Shown: piece after piece, positions 36,440 through 44,741 of the stretch | Position numbering within the stretch: position 1 is the stretch's first letter | How the letters are laid out: each line of letters begins with the position of its first letter | Origin: Aliivibrio fischeri | GTDB lineage: Bacteria > Pseudomonadota > Gammaproteobacteria > Enterobacterales > Vibrionaceae | Reading direction: 5' to 3' | NCBI RefSeq assembly: GCF_009727955.1 | Contig: NZ_WOBR01000010.1 | Span: 434,001-498,000 of the forward strand | DNA length: 64,000 nt | Notes under the pieces: model-generated | Database searches by the model: none | What the model was told of the DNA's origin: nothing | Seen by the model: the letters and a program-made list of their open reading frames with translations, nothing else | Position numbers and translations under genes: made by a program

Positions 36440-37117
36440 TCACTTCACCTCTTCGCGGATCTGCCCAGCATCTATGGTCAGTGTACGCTCACATCGCTCC
36501 GCTAACTTAGGATCATGAGTGATAAGAACCAAGGTTGTCCCATGTTTTTGGTTCATTTCAAATAAAAGTTCAATAATGTGCTCAGCGGTGTGTTGATCCA
36601 AATTTCCTGTGGGTTCATCAGCAAACAGGATTTTGGGTTGAGTCATAAAGGCACGAGCTAATGCCACACGTTGTTGCTCTCCACCTGAAAGTTGAGATGG
36701 TAGATGCGTTTCTCGCCCTGAAAGCCCAACAGAATCGAGTAACTGTTTTGCTTTTTTAATGTCTTCTCCTTCCCCACGTAAAATCGCAGGTAAGGTGACA
36801 TTCTCAAGCGCTGTCAATGATGGGATAAGTAAGAAACTTTGAAATACAAAACCAATGGATTCACTTCGAATCTGAGCTCGGGCCTCATCATCCATTTGGG
36901 ATAGGCTTTTCCCTAATAATTCAATATCACCAGTAGAAGGGGTATCCAACCCTGCAAGCAAAGTCATTAATGTTGATTTACCCGCACCTGACGTGCCAAC
37001 AATCGCAACACTTTGACCAGATTGCACCTCAAAAGAAACATCTTTTAAAATGGTTAACTCAGCCTCATTAGATATCACAGATTTTCCAACCGAGCTTACT
37101 TTTATGGCAACCGTCAT
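36440..37117 (-). CDS. ybbA: YbbA-like ABC transporter ATPase
   Basis: The 225-residue ATPase is of the LolD/MacB class: Walker A GTSGAGKST, Q-loop FVFQSFLLIPSLTALENV, signature LSGGEQQRVALARA, Walker B ILFADEPTGNLD and H-switch ITHD. It pairs with the FtsX-type permease encoded one base downstream. The complex probably works mechanically across the periplasm rather than as a classical importer. AAAGGA precedes the ATG. Divergent from tesA, with 158 bases between start codons. Confidence 0.93.
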   Translation of the reverse strand: MTVAIKVSSVGKSVISNEAELTILKDVSFEVQSGQSVAIVGTSGAGKSTLMTLLAGLDTPSTGDIELLGKSLSQMDDEARAQIRSESIGFVFQSFLLIPSLTALENVTLPAILRGEGEDIKKAKQLLDSVGLSGRETHLPSQLSGGEQQRVALARAFMTQPKILFADEPTGNLDQHTAEHIIELLFEMNQKHGTTLVLITHDPKLAERCERTLTIDAGQIREEVK

Positions 37118-37275
37118 TATCCTTTCCTTTTGATATTATCTTTATACTATTATACGTATTGTATACATAAGTTCTTATTAATCAGCAATTTCATTTACAC
37201 TTCTTTAACTAATTTCTATGGGCAGATTTACGCTTTCTGCTATTCTATTGTTACCCACTATTGTTAAGGTTACTC

Positions 37276-37890
37276 ATGCGTAAATTACTGACTCTTACTC
37301 TTATACTTATTAGCAGCCAATTTCTTGCTATAAAAACCGCTTATAGCCAAACCTTACTGATTCTTGGTGACAGCTTAAGTGCCGGTTATAACATGCCAAT
37401 AGAACAAAGTTGGCCTTCACTATTACCAGAACAACTCAGCGCCTTAGGTAAGTCAATCACGGTTATTAACGGCAGTATTTCAGGGGATACAACAGGCAAT
37501 GGATTAGATCGATTACCTAATCTATTAGAGCAACATAAACCTAATTATGTACTTATTGAGTTAGGTGCAAATGATGGACTACGTGGATTTCCACCACAAA
37601 AAATCAATGCCAATTTAGAAAAGATATTCGCTCAAATTAAGGCAAATAATGCACAACCATTATTGATGCAAATTCAAGTACCGCCTAATTATGGAAAACG
37701 ATATAGCCAAGCGTTTGGATCACTGTACCCCAAATTAAGTGAAAAACACGCTATCCCCCTATTACCTTTTTTCTTAGAACAAGTAATAGTAAAACCAGAA
37801 TGGATGATGAAAGATGGATTACATCCAAAGCCTGAAGCTCAACCTTGGATCGCAGAGTTTATGGCAAAAGAGCTGCAGCCCTATTTATAA
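37276..37890 (+). CDS. tesA: TesA, periplasmic multifunctional acyl-CoA thioesterase I / lysophospholipase
   Basis: The 204-residue SGNH hydrolase has a signal peptide (about 1-24). Block I ILGDSLSAGYN holds the catalytic serine (S33), block II has SGDTTGNGLDRLP, block III ELGANDGLRG, and block V DGLHPKPEAQPWI the catalytic Asp and His. It hydrolyses thioesters and lysophospholipids in the periplasm. The ATG at 37276 has TAAGG six bases upstream; an in-frame TTG at 37261 is less likely. It is divergent from the ybbAP genes, as in enterobacteria. Confidence 0.95.
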   Translation: MRKLLTLTLILISSQFLAIKTAYSQTLLILGDSLSAGYNMPIEQSWPSLLPEQLSALGKSITVINGSISGDTTGNGLDRLPNLLEQHKPNYVLIELGANDGLRGFPPQKINANLEKIFAQIKANNAQPLLMQIQVPPNYGKRYSQAFGSLYPKLSEKHAIPLLPFFLEQVIVKPEWMMKDGLHPKPEAQPWIAEFMAKELQPYL

Positions 37891-37912
37891 CAAGATTTAT
37901 TCATAAAAAACA

Positions 37913-37945
37913 AAAAGCCCGTCTATATTAAATAAACGGGCTTTT
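37913..37945. terminator. Bidirectional terminator between tesA and maoP
   Basis: The stem AAAAGCCCGT / ACGGGCTTTT has A-rich and T-rich flanks suited to both directions; the genes on either side converge. Confidence 0.88.
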
Positions 37946-37973
37946 AAAATTACAGTTACCAATACAATCGGTA

Positions 37974-38312
37974 TTATTCTGTATCATCATCAGCAGAACC
38001 ACTATCGTCATCATCTGAACTGTCTGATGAACGTTGTGTTCCACATAATGTATGAAATCTTGGTTTAAAGTTGATTTTATTTTGATACTTTAACCAACAT
38101 TGCGCAAATTCTGAAGTCTCAGCAGGTAGATGCTGTATTTGCTCAACAAATCGTATTTCTGCTTCTGATTCAGGAGCCAACGTACCGTCTAATAGAGACT
38201 GCATTGTTCGACCATAGGTTTCTAAAATCAACGCTTCGCGGATTGTGAAACCACTGCGACTAAAACCTCGTTTGAAGTTTTTGTCATCGTAAAATTTAGT
38301 AAGAGTTCGCAT
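37974..38312 (-). CDS. maoP: MaoP-like protein (DUF413)
   Basis: The 112-residue protein matches DUF413/MaoP: FYDDKNFKRGFSRSGFTIREA near the N-terminus and FKPRFHTLCG near the C-terminus, with an acidic Asp/Ser-rich tail. In E. coli, MaoP (YifE) organises the Ori macrodomain and lies divergent from hdfR; the same neighbour arrangement is seen here. The start at 38312 gives the family N-terminus; an upstream in-frame ATG adds 20 unlike residues. Whether it organises chromosomes here is inferred. Confidence 0.88.
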   Translation of the reverse strand: MRTLTKFYDDKNFKRGFSRSGFTIREALILETYGRTMQSLLDGTLAPESEAEIRFVEQIQHLPAETSEFAQCWLKYQNKINFKPRFHTLCGTQRSSDSSDDDDSGSADDDTE

Positions 38313-38433
38313 TGATGCTTCTTCGTGACCACAAAAAACGTATATGTAATTCAGTGCAGTCACATTGTACAACGAAAAATATTAGCGATTTCAATCAAAA
38401 TATTTTATTGTGGCGGTTACCACCATCAAAGAG

Positions 38434-39303
38434 ATGATAACTTTGGATACTGATCTGCTTAAAACCTTCTTAGAAGTTACAAAAACGCGCCATTTTGGGC
38501 GTGCTGCAGAGCATTTATTTCTCACACAGTCAGCAGTGAGTTTCCGTGTTCGACAGCTTGAATCACAGCTAGGAAACCCATTATTTACGCGCCAACGCCA
38601 TAATGTACAGCTAACCGCTGCAGGTGAGCGCTTACTTCCTTATGCCGAAGCAATTTTGCAAACATGGGGAAGAGCAAAACAAGACGTTGCACTGACTGAA
38701 GATTACAATTCGCAAATCACCATTGGTGCCAGTGCATTAATCTGGGAATTTGATGGAATATCAGATTGGATAAATGGGATCTATGACACAATCTCTGGTT
38801 TGGCATTACGCCTAGAATCCATACCTCGTCAAGAACTGGCAAAAGCATTATTAGAAAAAAGTGTCGACCTTTTTATTACCAGTGAGCCGCCAAAAATTGA
38901 TGGTATTCGTGTATTTAAAATTCGTGATTATCAATTACAGCTTGTTTCTAGTACCCCAAATAGTACGATGGAAACGATTCAATCTATGCCGTTGGTGTAT
39001 TTGGACTGGGGAGCTCGATTTGCAATTCAACACAGTAAAATTGCTGAGCTGCAAAAAACGCCTATTTTACACACTCATTCATCAAAAATGGCGCTTGATT
39101 ATTTAATGTCGCATTCAAGCATTGGTTATTTGCCTGCCCCAGTTATTAACCAATGTGTTGATAACAAAGAGCTATACGTTGTAGAAGGTGCACCAATTAT
39201 GGAGCAAGAACTGTACTTAGTGTGGCAAGAAAAAAGCGAAAAAGCAGAGCTAATTGAGCAAATTACCAACATAAAACCGAAAATGGTTACCTCTAGCGTT
39301 TAA
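38434..39303 (+). CDS. hdfR: HdfR-like LysR transcriptional regulator
   Basis: The ~289-residue LysR protein has an N-terminal winged helix (LLKTFLEVTKTRHFGRAAEHLFLTQSAVSFRVRQLE) and a LysR effector domain. The start region (LDTDLLKTFLEV) closely resembles HdfR, which in E. coli represses flhDC and controls glutamate genes. Its divergent neighbour maoP supports the assignment. ATG at 38434 or TTG at 38443 could be the start; the TTG would give the family-typical MDTDLL and has AGAG at reasonable spacing. Confidence 0.85.
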   Translation: MITLDTDLLKTFLEVTKTRHFGRAAEHLFLTQSAVSFRVRQLESQLGNPLFTRQRHNVQLTAAGERLLPYAEAILQTWGRAKQDVALTEDYNSQITIGASALIWEFDGISDWINGIYDTISGLALRLESIPRQELAKALLEKSVDLFITSEPPKIDGIRVFKIRDYQLQLVSSTPNSTMETIQSMPLVYLDWGARFAIQHSKIAELQKTPILHTHSSKMALDYLMSHSSIGYLPAPVINQCVDNKELYVVEGAPIMEQELYLVWQEKSEKAELIEQITNIKPKMVTSSV

Positions 39304-39326
39304 AAAGCGATTTTTCGATTTACGAT

Positions 39327-39348
39327 AAGGGCTTACACAAGCCCTTTT
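39327..39348 (+). terminator. Terminator after hdfR
   Basis: AAGGGCTT-ACAC-AAGCCCTT followed by TT forms an 8-bp stem with a tetraloop, 24 bases after the stop. Confidence 0.85.
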
Positions 39349-39457
39349 ATTTTATCTATTTCTATAATAAATCACTGTATTAAGTGGTTTAATTACCTTT
39401 TCCTCGTTACTATAATTATTATCTTTTTAATCTTACTTCCATCCACGGAGTTCGACA

Positions 39458-40807
39458 TTGAACGAACATCAAGATTTATCATTCCAAATTGAAACCTTAT
39501 TCAATGCCGACGACCAACAGCAACAAATAAGCTTATTGAGTGAATTTGTAGAAAACGGCTTAGATACAGGTTCTGTGGCTCGTATTTTAGAAGCTTTCCC
39601 AGTTGATGACCGTGTGCAGCTATGGCGTCACTTGCCACTAGAAATGCACATTGAAGTATTAACGGAAATGCGTGCTGATGCTCGTGTTGCTATCCTTGAA
39701 GAATTGTCAGAAGCCGAATTAAACTTCACCTTAGCAAAACTGGATAACTTATCGTTAATCGAGTGGGCAGAATCCCTCCCTGATGATATTTTCAGCCTTG
39801 CACTACAACTTATCAGCCGTGATGAGTTGGACTTATATGACGATGCAAAACAATATGACGACGACGAAGTCGGTCACTGGGCTGACAGAAAAATAGCAAC
39901 ACTGCCTTTTAACGTGAGCGTAGGTCGAGCTAAAAAGCTATTAAAAACCAATCTGTTTGAATCACATCAATACATGCATTTAATTAATCGTGCCCATAAG
40001 TTTCACGGTATTGTGCAATATACAGATATTTTAACCGCTGACGATTCAGTTAAAATTAACACACTAAAATTAGAAGATTGCTTAGTCCTTAATGTTCACC
40101 AACCACTGAATGAGAGTATTGAAGCAATCGAACACTCCGCAGTGCCAAGTGTGGCGATTGTGGATGATGAAAATACCTTAATTGGGCAATTAGATTGGCA
40201 GTTTGCGATTAATACACAACGTGAAATCTATGAAACCCGTTTAATGGCCGGTACCGGTATGGACGAAGGTGATGATCTATTCTCACCTATCATTAAAAGT
40301 TCGAAAAAGCGTGGTGTATGGTTAGGCATTAATTTATTAACCGCTATTTTAGCATCGATTACTATCGGTTTATTTGAAGATGTCATTACCCAAGTCGTTG
40401 CTCTAGCGGTATTAATGCCTATTGTAGCCTCTATGGGAGGGATTGCAGGCAGCCAAACCTTAACGCTCATGGTGCGTGCAATGGCACTAAACCAAGTTAC
40501 CGCTGGTAACCGTTTTGCCTTATTAAAAAATGAATTAGGCATTGGCTCCATTAACGGATTGCTATGGTCGTTAATTATCGGTGGTATTGCTGGCGCATGG
40601 TTCCAATCTTTTGCTTTGGGTGCCACGATTTCACTGGCTATCATTGTCAATATTGTTACCGCAGCACTATTTGGGGTACTTATTCCTATTACACTAGATA
40701 AGTTTAAACTTGACCCTGCACTGGCTGGTTCAGTTATCCTGACCACAGTAACTGATGTAGTTGGCTTCTTTGCTTTCTTAGGTACAGCAAGCCTTGTAAT
40801 GATGTAA
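39458..40807 (+). CDS. mgtE: MgtE-type magnesium transporter
   Basis: The 449-residue protein has the MgtE layout: an N-terminal alpha-solenoid N domain (about 15-125), a pair of CBS domains (about 130-255), a plug helix and five transmembrane helices (about 285-449). Characteristic segments include LMPIVASMGGIAGSQTLTL and LDPALAGSVILTTVTDVVGF, containing conserved acidic pore residues. It imports Mg2+ and is gated by Mg2+ bound to the N and CBS domains. The start codon is TTG (39458), supported by CGGAG eight bases upstream. No Mg riboswitch was recognised before it. Confidence 0.93.
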   Translation: MNEHQDLSFQIETLFNADDQQQQISLLSEFVENGLDTGSVARILEAFPVDDRVQLWRHLPLEMHIEVLTEMRADARVAILEELSEAELNFTLAKLDNLSLIEWAESLPDDIFSLALQLISRDELDLYDDAKQYDDDEVGHWADRKIATLPFNVSVGRAKKLLKTNLFESHQYMHLINRAHKFHGIVQYTDILTADDSVKINTLKLEDCLVLNVHQPLNESIEAIEHSAVPSVAIVDDENTLIGQLDWQFAINTQREIYETRLMAGTGMDEGDDLFSPIIKSSKKRGVWLGINLLTAILASITIGLFEDVITQVVALAVLMPIVASMGGIAGSQTLTLMVRAMALNQVTAGNRFALLKNELGIGSINGLLWSLIIGGIAGAWFQSFALGATISLAIIVNIVTAALFGVLIPITLDKFKLDPALAGSVILTTVTDVVGFFAFLGTASLVMM

Positions 40808-40822
40808 ATATTTATATAAAGA

Positions 40823-40861
40823 CCTCCCCTGAATCGACATAAATCAATCAGGGGAGCTTTT
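40823..40861. terminator. Terminator between mgtE and LysR gene
   Basis: CTCCCCTGA / TCAGGGGAG stem (9 bp, 15-base loop) followed by CTTTTT; sits between convergent genes. Confidence 0.85.
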
Positions 40862-40866
40862 TAATC

Positions 40867-41796
40867 TCACTCACCACCGCTTTTCATAGCTTCAAATCTC
40901 TCCAAAAGAAAATCTAAGAATAACCGGATACGTTTTGGCTGATATTTTTTACTCATGTATACCACATTAAGATCAGCACTTGATACAGATGTCGATGTAT
41001 TAAAATTAGCCATATATCCATTAAGAACAGTAACAAGGCGTCGATTATTAATGTCATCTTGCACGTCTAATATGGATTTTAATGCTATCCCTGCCCCTTC
41101 AAGAGCCCAATAACGTACAACTTCTCCATCATCTGAAAATCGTTTAGGTAAAACAGTAATCACATTCTTTTTATCTGAGCCTTGGAAATGCCATGTTTTT
41201 AATTCCTCATGGCTACGAACCATCGCAAGACAATGATGATTAACCAAATCTTGTGGAGTTAAAGGCGTTCCATGTTTAGCTAAATAGTCAGGTGATGCAC
41301 ACAACACTCGATGGCTAGATGATAATCGTCGAGATATCAAACTGCTATCAGCCAGTTCACCATATCGAACGACAATATCTATGCCTGATTCGGCAATATT
41401 TGAAACATCGTCATTCAAATATAAATATGGCACTACCTCTGGGTATTTCTCACAAAACTCAGAAAGGATAGGAAGAATGTATTGCTTACCAATATCTTTA
41501 GGCGCAGCTACTCTTAACGCACCTTTTACCTCTTTAATTCCATTTAAAATCAAATTCTCGGCTTCATTCACATTATCTAAAATCTCAAGACTGGCTTTGT
41601 AATAAAGCTCTCCTGCATCGGTTAGAGACACATGTCTTGTACTGCGATTAAGTAACTTCACTCGATATCTTTCTTCAAGAGCTTGAAGTCTGGCTGTCAT
41701 CGTTGCAGGCGATAAACCAAGTTCTCTACCCGCTGCCGCTAAACCTTGATGCTTTACGATACTCACAAACATCGTCATATCAGAAAACTTATCCAT
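40867..41796 (-). CDS. LysR-family regulator (divergent from old yellow enzyme)
   Basis: The 309-residue LysR protein has a helix-turn-helix FVSIVKHQGLAAAGRELGLSPATMTARLQALEERY, a linker helix and an effector domain of the CrgA/DmlR-like subgroup (LRVAAPKDIGKQYILPIL). The ATG at 41796 has GGGA five bases upstream; a longer frame to 41826 lacks support. It is divergent from a flavin oxidoreductase gene with 147 bases between start codons, the usual layout for a LysR regulator controlling its neighbour. The inducer is unknown. Confidence 0.88.
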   Translation of the reverse strand: MDKFSDMTMFVSIVKHQGLAAAGRELGLSPATMTARLQALEERYRVKLLNRSTRHVSLTDAGELYYKASLEILDNVNEAENLILNGIKEVKGALRVAAPKDIGKQYILPILSEFCEKYPEVVPYLYLNDDVSNIAESGIDIVVRYGELADSSLISRRLSSSHRVLCASPDYLAKHGTPLTPQDLVNHHCLAMVRSHEELKTWHFQGSDKKNVITVLPKRFSDDGEVVRYWALEGAGIALKSILDVQDDINNRRLVTVLNGYMANFNTSTSVSSADLNVVYMSKKYQPKRIRLFLDFLLERFEAMKSGGE

Positions 41797-41943
41797 TATC
41801 GTCCCTTTGATTATCCAGATGAACATTATTCAGTTTTTTCGAATAATGATTTTAGATATTACTCAATTATCAAAACAAAGCGAATGAATATACTAGTTGG
41901 CATTAGGTCATAACAATAAAGAAATAAGTTAAAGGTTATATAC

Positions 41944-43050
41944 ATGAATCACAAAACATTATTTGAAAAAACACATTTAAAAAATATCACATTACAAAAT
42001 CGAATAGTAATGGCTCCAATGACTCGTGCTCGCACAAGCCAACCCGGTAATATTCCAAATGACATGATGGCAACTTATTACAAACAACGTGCAACTGCCG
42101 GTCTCATTATTTCCGAAGCTACTCAAATTTCAGATGACTCTCAAGGTTATTCATTTACTCCAGGCGTTTATACTGATGAGCATGTTAAAGGGTGGCAACC
42201 TGTCACTAACGCAGCTCATAAAGAAGGGGCTGCGATATTCTGTCAGCTATGGCATGTTGGCCGAGTATCTCATCCTACTTTCCAAAAAGGAGAGCTGCCC
42301 ATAGCTCCATCTGCTCTTGCTCCTGTAGAAACTAAAGTATGGATCTCTGACGAAGAAGGCAATGGCAAAATGGTTGATTGCATTCAACCACGAGCTATGA
42401 CTCAAGACGATATTGATCGTGTTATTCAAGATTTCGTCTATTCAGCTAAACGAGCAATCGAAGCGGGTTTTGATGGTATTGAGATCCACGGAGGAAATGG
42501 GTATTTGATTGACCAATTTCTTCGTACTAATTCGAATCATCGCACAGATAAATACGGCGATACTCGAGAAAATCGTATTCGCTTTCTACTTGAAGTTGTT
42601 GATGCGGTAAGTAAAGAAATTGGTTCAGATAAAGTTGGAGTTCGCCTTGCTCCATTTATCACATTTAAAGACATGGATTGCCCAGATATCGTACCCACAA
42701 TTCTTGATGCATCAAGAGAGTTACAATCGCGTGACATTGCTTACTTACATTTATCTGAAGCAGATTGGGACGATGCACCGATTATTCCTGAAAACTTTCG
42801 TATTGAACTAAGAAAATTGTTCACCAATACGATCATAGTCGCAGGTAGTTACACACAAGAGCGCGCCAATGAAATTCTCAATAAAGGTTACGCTGACCTT
42901 GTGGCTTTTGGCCGCCCATTCGTATCTAATCCAGACTTAGTATCTCGCTTAGAGAACAATTATGAGCTAGCGGCATTAGACGGTAATACGTTATTTGGCG
43001 GTAATGATAAAGGTTATATTGATTATCCTGTTTATTGTAAAAACCAGTAA
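41944..43050 (+). CDS. Old yellow enzyme-family alkene reductase (NemA-like)
   Basis: The 368-residue FMN enzyme has MAPMTRARTSQPGNIPNDMM and YYKQRATAGLIISEATQIS at the N-terminus, the substrate-anion pair His/Asn in EIHGGNGYLIDQFLR with the following Tyr, SNHRTDKYG, and the FMN phosphate motif VAFGRPFVSNPDL. It uses NADPH or NADH to reduce activated C=C bonds or nitro groups; NemA is the nearest known enzyme. It is preceded by AAAGG and probably controlled by the divergent LysR regulator. Followed by a strong terminator. Confidence 0.92.
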   Translation: MNHKTLFEKTHLKNITLQNRIVMAPMTRARTSQPGNIPNDMMATYYKQRATAGLIISEATQISDDSQGYSFTPGVYTDEHVKGWQPVTNAAHKEGAAIFCQLWHVGRVSHPTFQKGELPIAPSALAPVETKVWISDEEGNGKMVDCIQPRAMTQDDIDRVIQDFVYSAKRAIEAGFDGIEIHGGNGYLIDQFLRTNSNHRTDKYGDTRENRIRFLLEVVDAVSKEIGSDKVGVRLAPFITFKDMDCPDIVPTILDASRELQSRDIAYLHLSEADWDDAPIIPENFRIELRKLFTNTIIVAGSYTQERANEILNKGYADLVAFGRPFVSNPDLVSRLENNYELAALDGNTLFGGNDKGYIDYPVYCKNQ

Positions 43051-43104
43051 TGCAAATTAGCTTTGACAAACATTATAGCGATTTCTAGTCTGACGCTTAA
43101 AAAC

Positions 43105-43139
43105 AATAACGTCTAAAGTTATTAGCTTTAGACGTTATT
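43105..43139. terminator. Terminator after alkene reductase gene
   Basis: A perfect 14-bp stem, AATAACGTCTAAAG / CTTTAGACGTTATT, with a seven-base loop and a short T-run; it serves the convergent pair. Confidence 0.9.
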
Positions 43140-43156
43140 TTCCATAACGACTCGAT

Positions 43157-44032
43157 TCAAATTCGCCCATGCTGAAAAAACTTAGAAGCAAACCCAGTAA
43201 CAAACATGGTGCCAATTACCACTAAAATCGTACCTATAATGGCATTTACTCCCACTGTTTCACCTAAGAACAAATATCCCCATAAGATTCCAAAAACAGG
43301 AATTATAAAGGTTACGGTTAAAGCAGAAGAGGCGCCGAGCTCCTTAATAAGTCGGAAATACAATAAATAAGCCAATCCCGTACACACAGCACCAAGAGCA
43401 AAAACAGCCGCAATAATGTCTGAAGTGACTTCTTCTCTAGCAGGCATAAAAGGAACAAGAGGCAATACAAGTAATACAGATGCCCACATACTGCCGTGTG
43501 CATTGTTAAATGGTTCAACGCTTGGTGCATTTTTGGCATAATTGGTCGCAACCCCATAGCTAAACGCACCAATTAACGCCGCAATAATAGGAATAATCGC
43601 TTCATCGCCAATATTAATCGCTTCCCATCCAACTAAAACACTCACGCCTATCATTCCGAGAATCAAACCAAAAATAACCTGCTTACTTAATCCAGTTCGA
43701 GTCCATACAGCACCAATAATCGCTCCCCAGATCGGGGCTGTAGAGTTAAGAATAGCCAAAGTAGATACATTTAACACTTGTGCAGAATAAGCAAATAACA
43801 AGAAAGGCAAAGCGGAATTAAACAAACCTAATATAAGGAAATGCTTAATATTGGACATAAAGCGTAAAGACTTTTTCAGAAAAAAAGAAACAACAAGCAA
43901 AGTCAATGCAGCAAAAGCAACACGAGTTTCAATTAATATTGCAGGCCCTAACGGATTAGCTGCAATCCTAACAAATAAAAATGAGCCTCCCCACAAAGCA
44001 GCTAAAGTAAATAAACTTAATATATTGAGCAT
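43157..44032 (-). CDS. EamA-family (DMT superfamily) exporter
   Basis: The ~291-residue protein has ten hydrophobic helices forming two EamA repeats; the first starts LNILSLFTLAALWGGSFLFVR and the second has a typical PVFGILWGYLFLGE. Such proteins export amino acids, metabolites or drugs, and substrate cannot be read from sequence. ATG at 44032 is preferred; a TTG four codons upstream (44044) is possible. No obvious partner gene. Confidence 0.88.
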   Translation of the reverse strand: MLNILSLFTLAALWGGSFLFVRIAANPLGPAILIETRVAFAALTLLVVSFFLKKSLRFMSNIKHFLILGLFNSALPFLLFAYSAQVLNVSTLAILNSTAPIWGAIIGAVWTRTGLSKQVIFGLILGMIGVSVLVGWEAINIGDEAIIPIIAALIGAFSYGVATNYAKNAPSVEPFNNAHGSMWASVLLVLPLVPFMPAREEVTSDIIAAVFALGAVCTGLAYLLYFRLIKELGASSALTVTFIIPVFGILWGYLFLGETVGVNAIIGTILVVIGTMFVTGFASKFFQHGRI

Positions 44033-44266
44033 CCATGATTCCAAACTGTGGGTAATTTTTTAGTGTGGTTGATAATGATAAATTACTCAACCAAATGACT
44101 TTAAAAATGCTATTTAGTACTCACCTGTATTTCAAATATAATTTCTGTAATTAAAAATTAAATAACTCATAGACTGTCTCAATCTTTAGCAAGGTATGCA
44201 TAGATAAAAAAGGTATTATGTACGGATACATATAAAAACAAACCTCTATTTTAAAGGAAAATAATT

Positions 44267-44656
44267 ATGAAAATTCGCTTTTATCTTCTTGCAGCACTCG
44301 CTATGACTTCACTTTTTGGCTGTGGTGGAGGCGAACAATCTCTGAAAGTAACAGCAAGCGCATACACATCAAGTGTTGGTGAAACTGATGACACTCCAAA
44401 CCTTGCAGCTTGGGGAGATACGCTTAAACCAGGAATGAAATCCATTGCTGTATCAAGAGATCTTATCGAAATGGGTCTTACTCATAATCAAGAAGTAAGA
44501 ATCGAAGGACTTGATGGTACATACCTCGTGCTTGATAAAATGAACAAGCGCTGGAAAAAGAAAATTGATATTTACATGGGTGAAGATGTTGAAAAAGCAA
44601 GACAATGGGGTAAGAAAGAAGTCGTTATCTACTGGACTGTAGAAGAAGAAAAATAA
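44267..44656 (+). CDS. 3D-domain lipoprotein
   Basis: The 129-residue protein has a lipobox (SLFGC, cysteine 19) and one 3D domain, the double-psi beta-barrel found at the C-terminus of MltA and in Gram-positive SpsB/YocH-type proteins. Seen here: TASAYTSSVGETDDTPN, AAWGDTLKPGMKSIAVSRDL, and the aspartate-bearing VLDKM...KIDIYMG that gives the domain its name. It likely acts on or binds peptidoglycan at the outer membrane; lytic activity is not proven because the MltA core is absent. AAAGGA precedes the ATG. Confidence 0.85.
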   Translation: MKIRFYLLAALAMTSLFGCGGGEQSLKVTASAYTSSVGETDDTPNLAAWGDTLKPGMKSIAVSRDLIEMGLTHNQEVRIEGLDGTYLVLDKMNKRWKKKIDIYMGEDVEKARQWGKKEVVIYWTVEEEK

Positions 44657-44695
44657 GACTTAGGTTATTCTTAACTTTACTATTCTCACTCAAGG

Positions 44696-44722
44696 TGGCT
44701 TCGTAATGAAGCCACTTTTTTA
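44696..44722. terminator. Terminator after 3D-domain lipoprotein gene
   Basis: GTGGCTTC-GTAAT-GAAGCCAC followed by six T's; lies between convergent genes. Confidence 0.9.
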
Positions 44723-44741
44723 TACTTCAAATATAGAAATC

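Noticed and set aside
34859-36518. Plus-strand frames opposite the ybbP/ybbA genes
   Set aside because: Antisense to well-conserved ABC transporter genes; no initiation signals.
40228-40746. 172-residue minus-strand frame inside mgtE
   Set aside because: A long antisense shadow of a strongly coding, conserved membrane domain; no ribosome site or family match.
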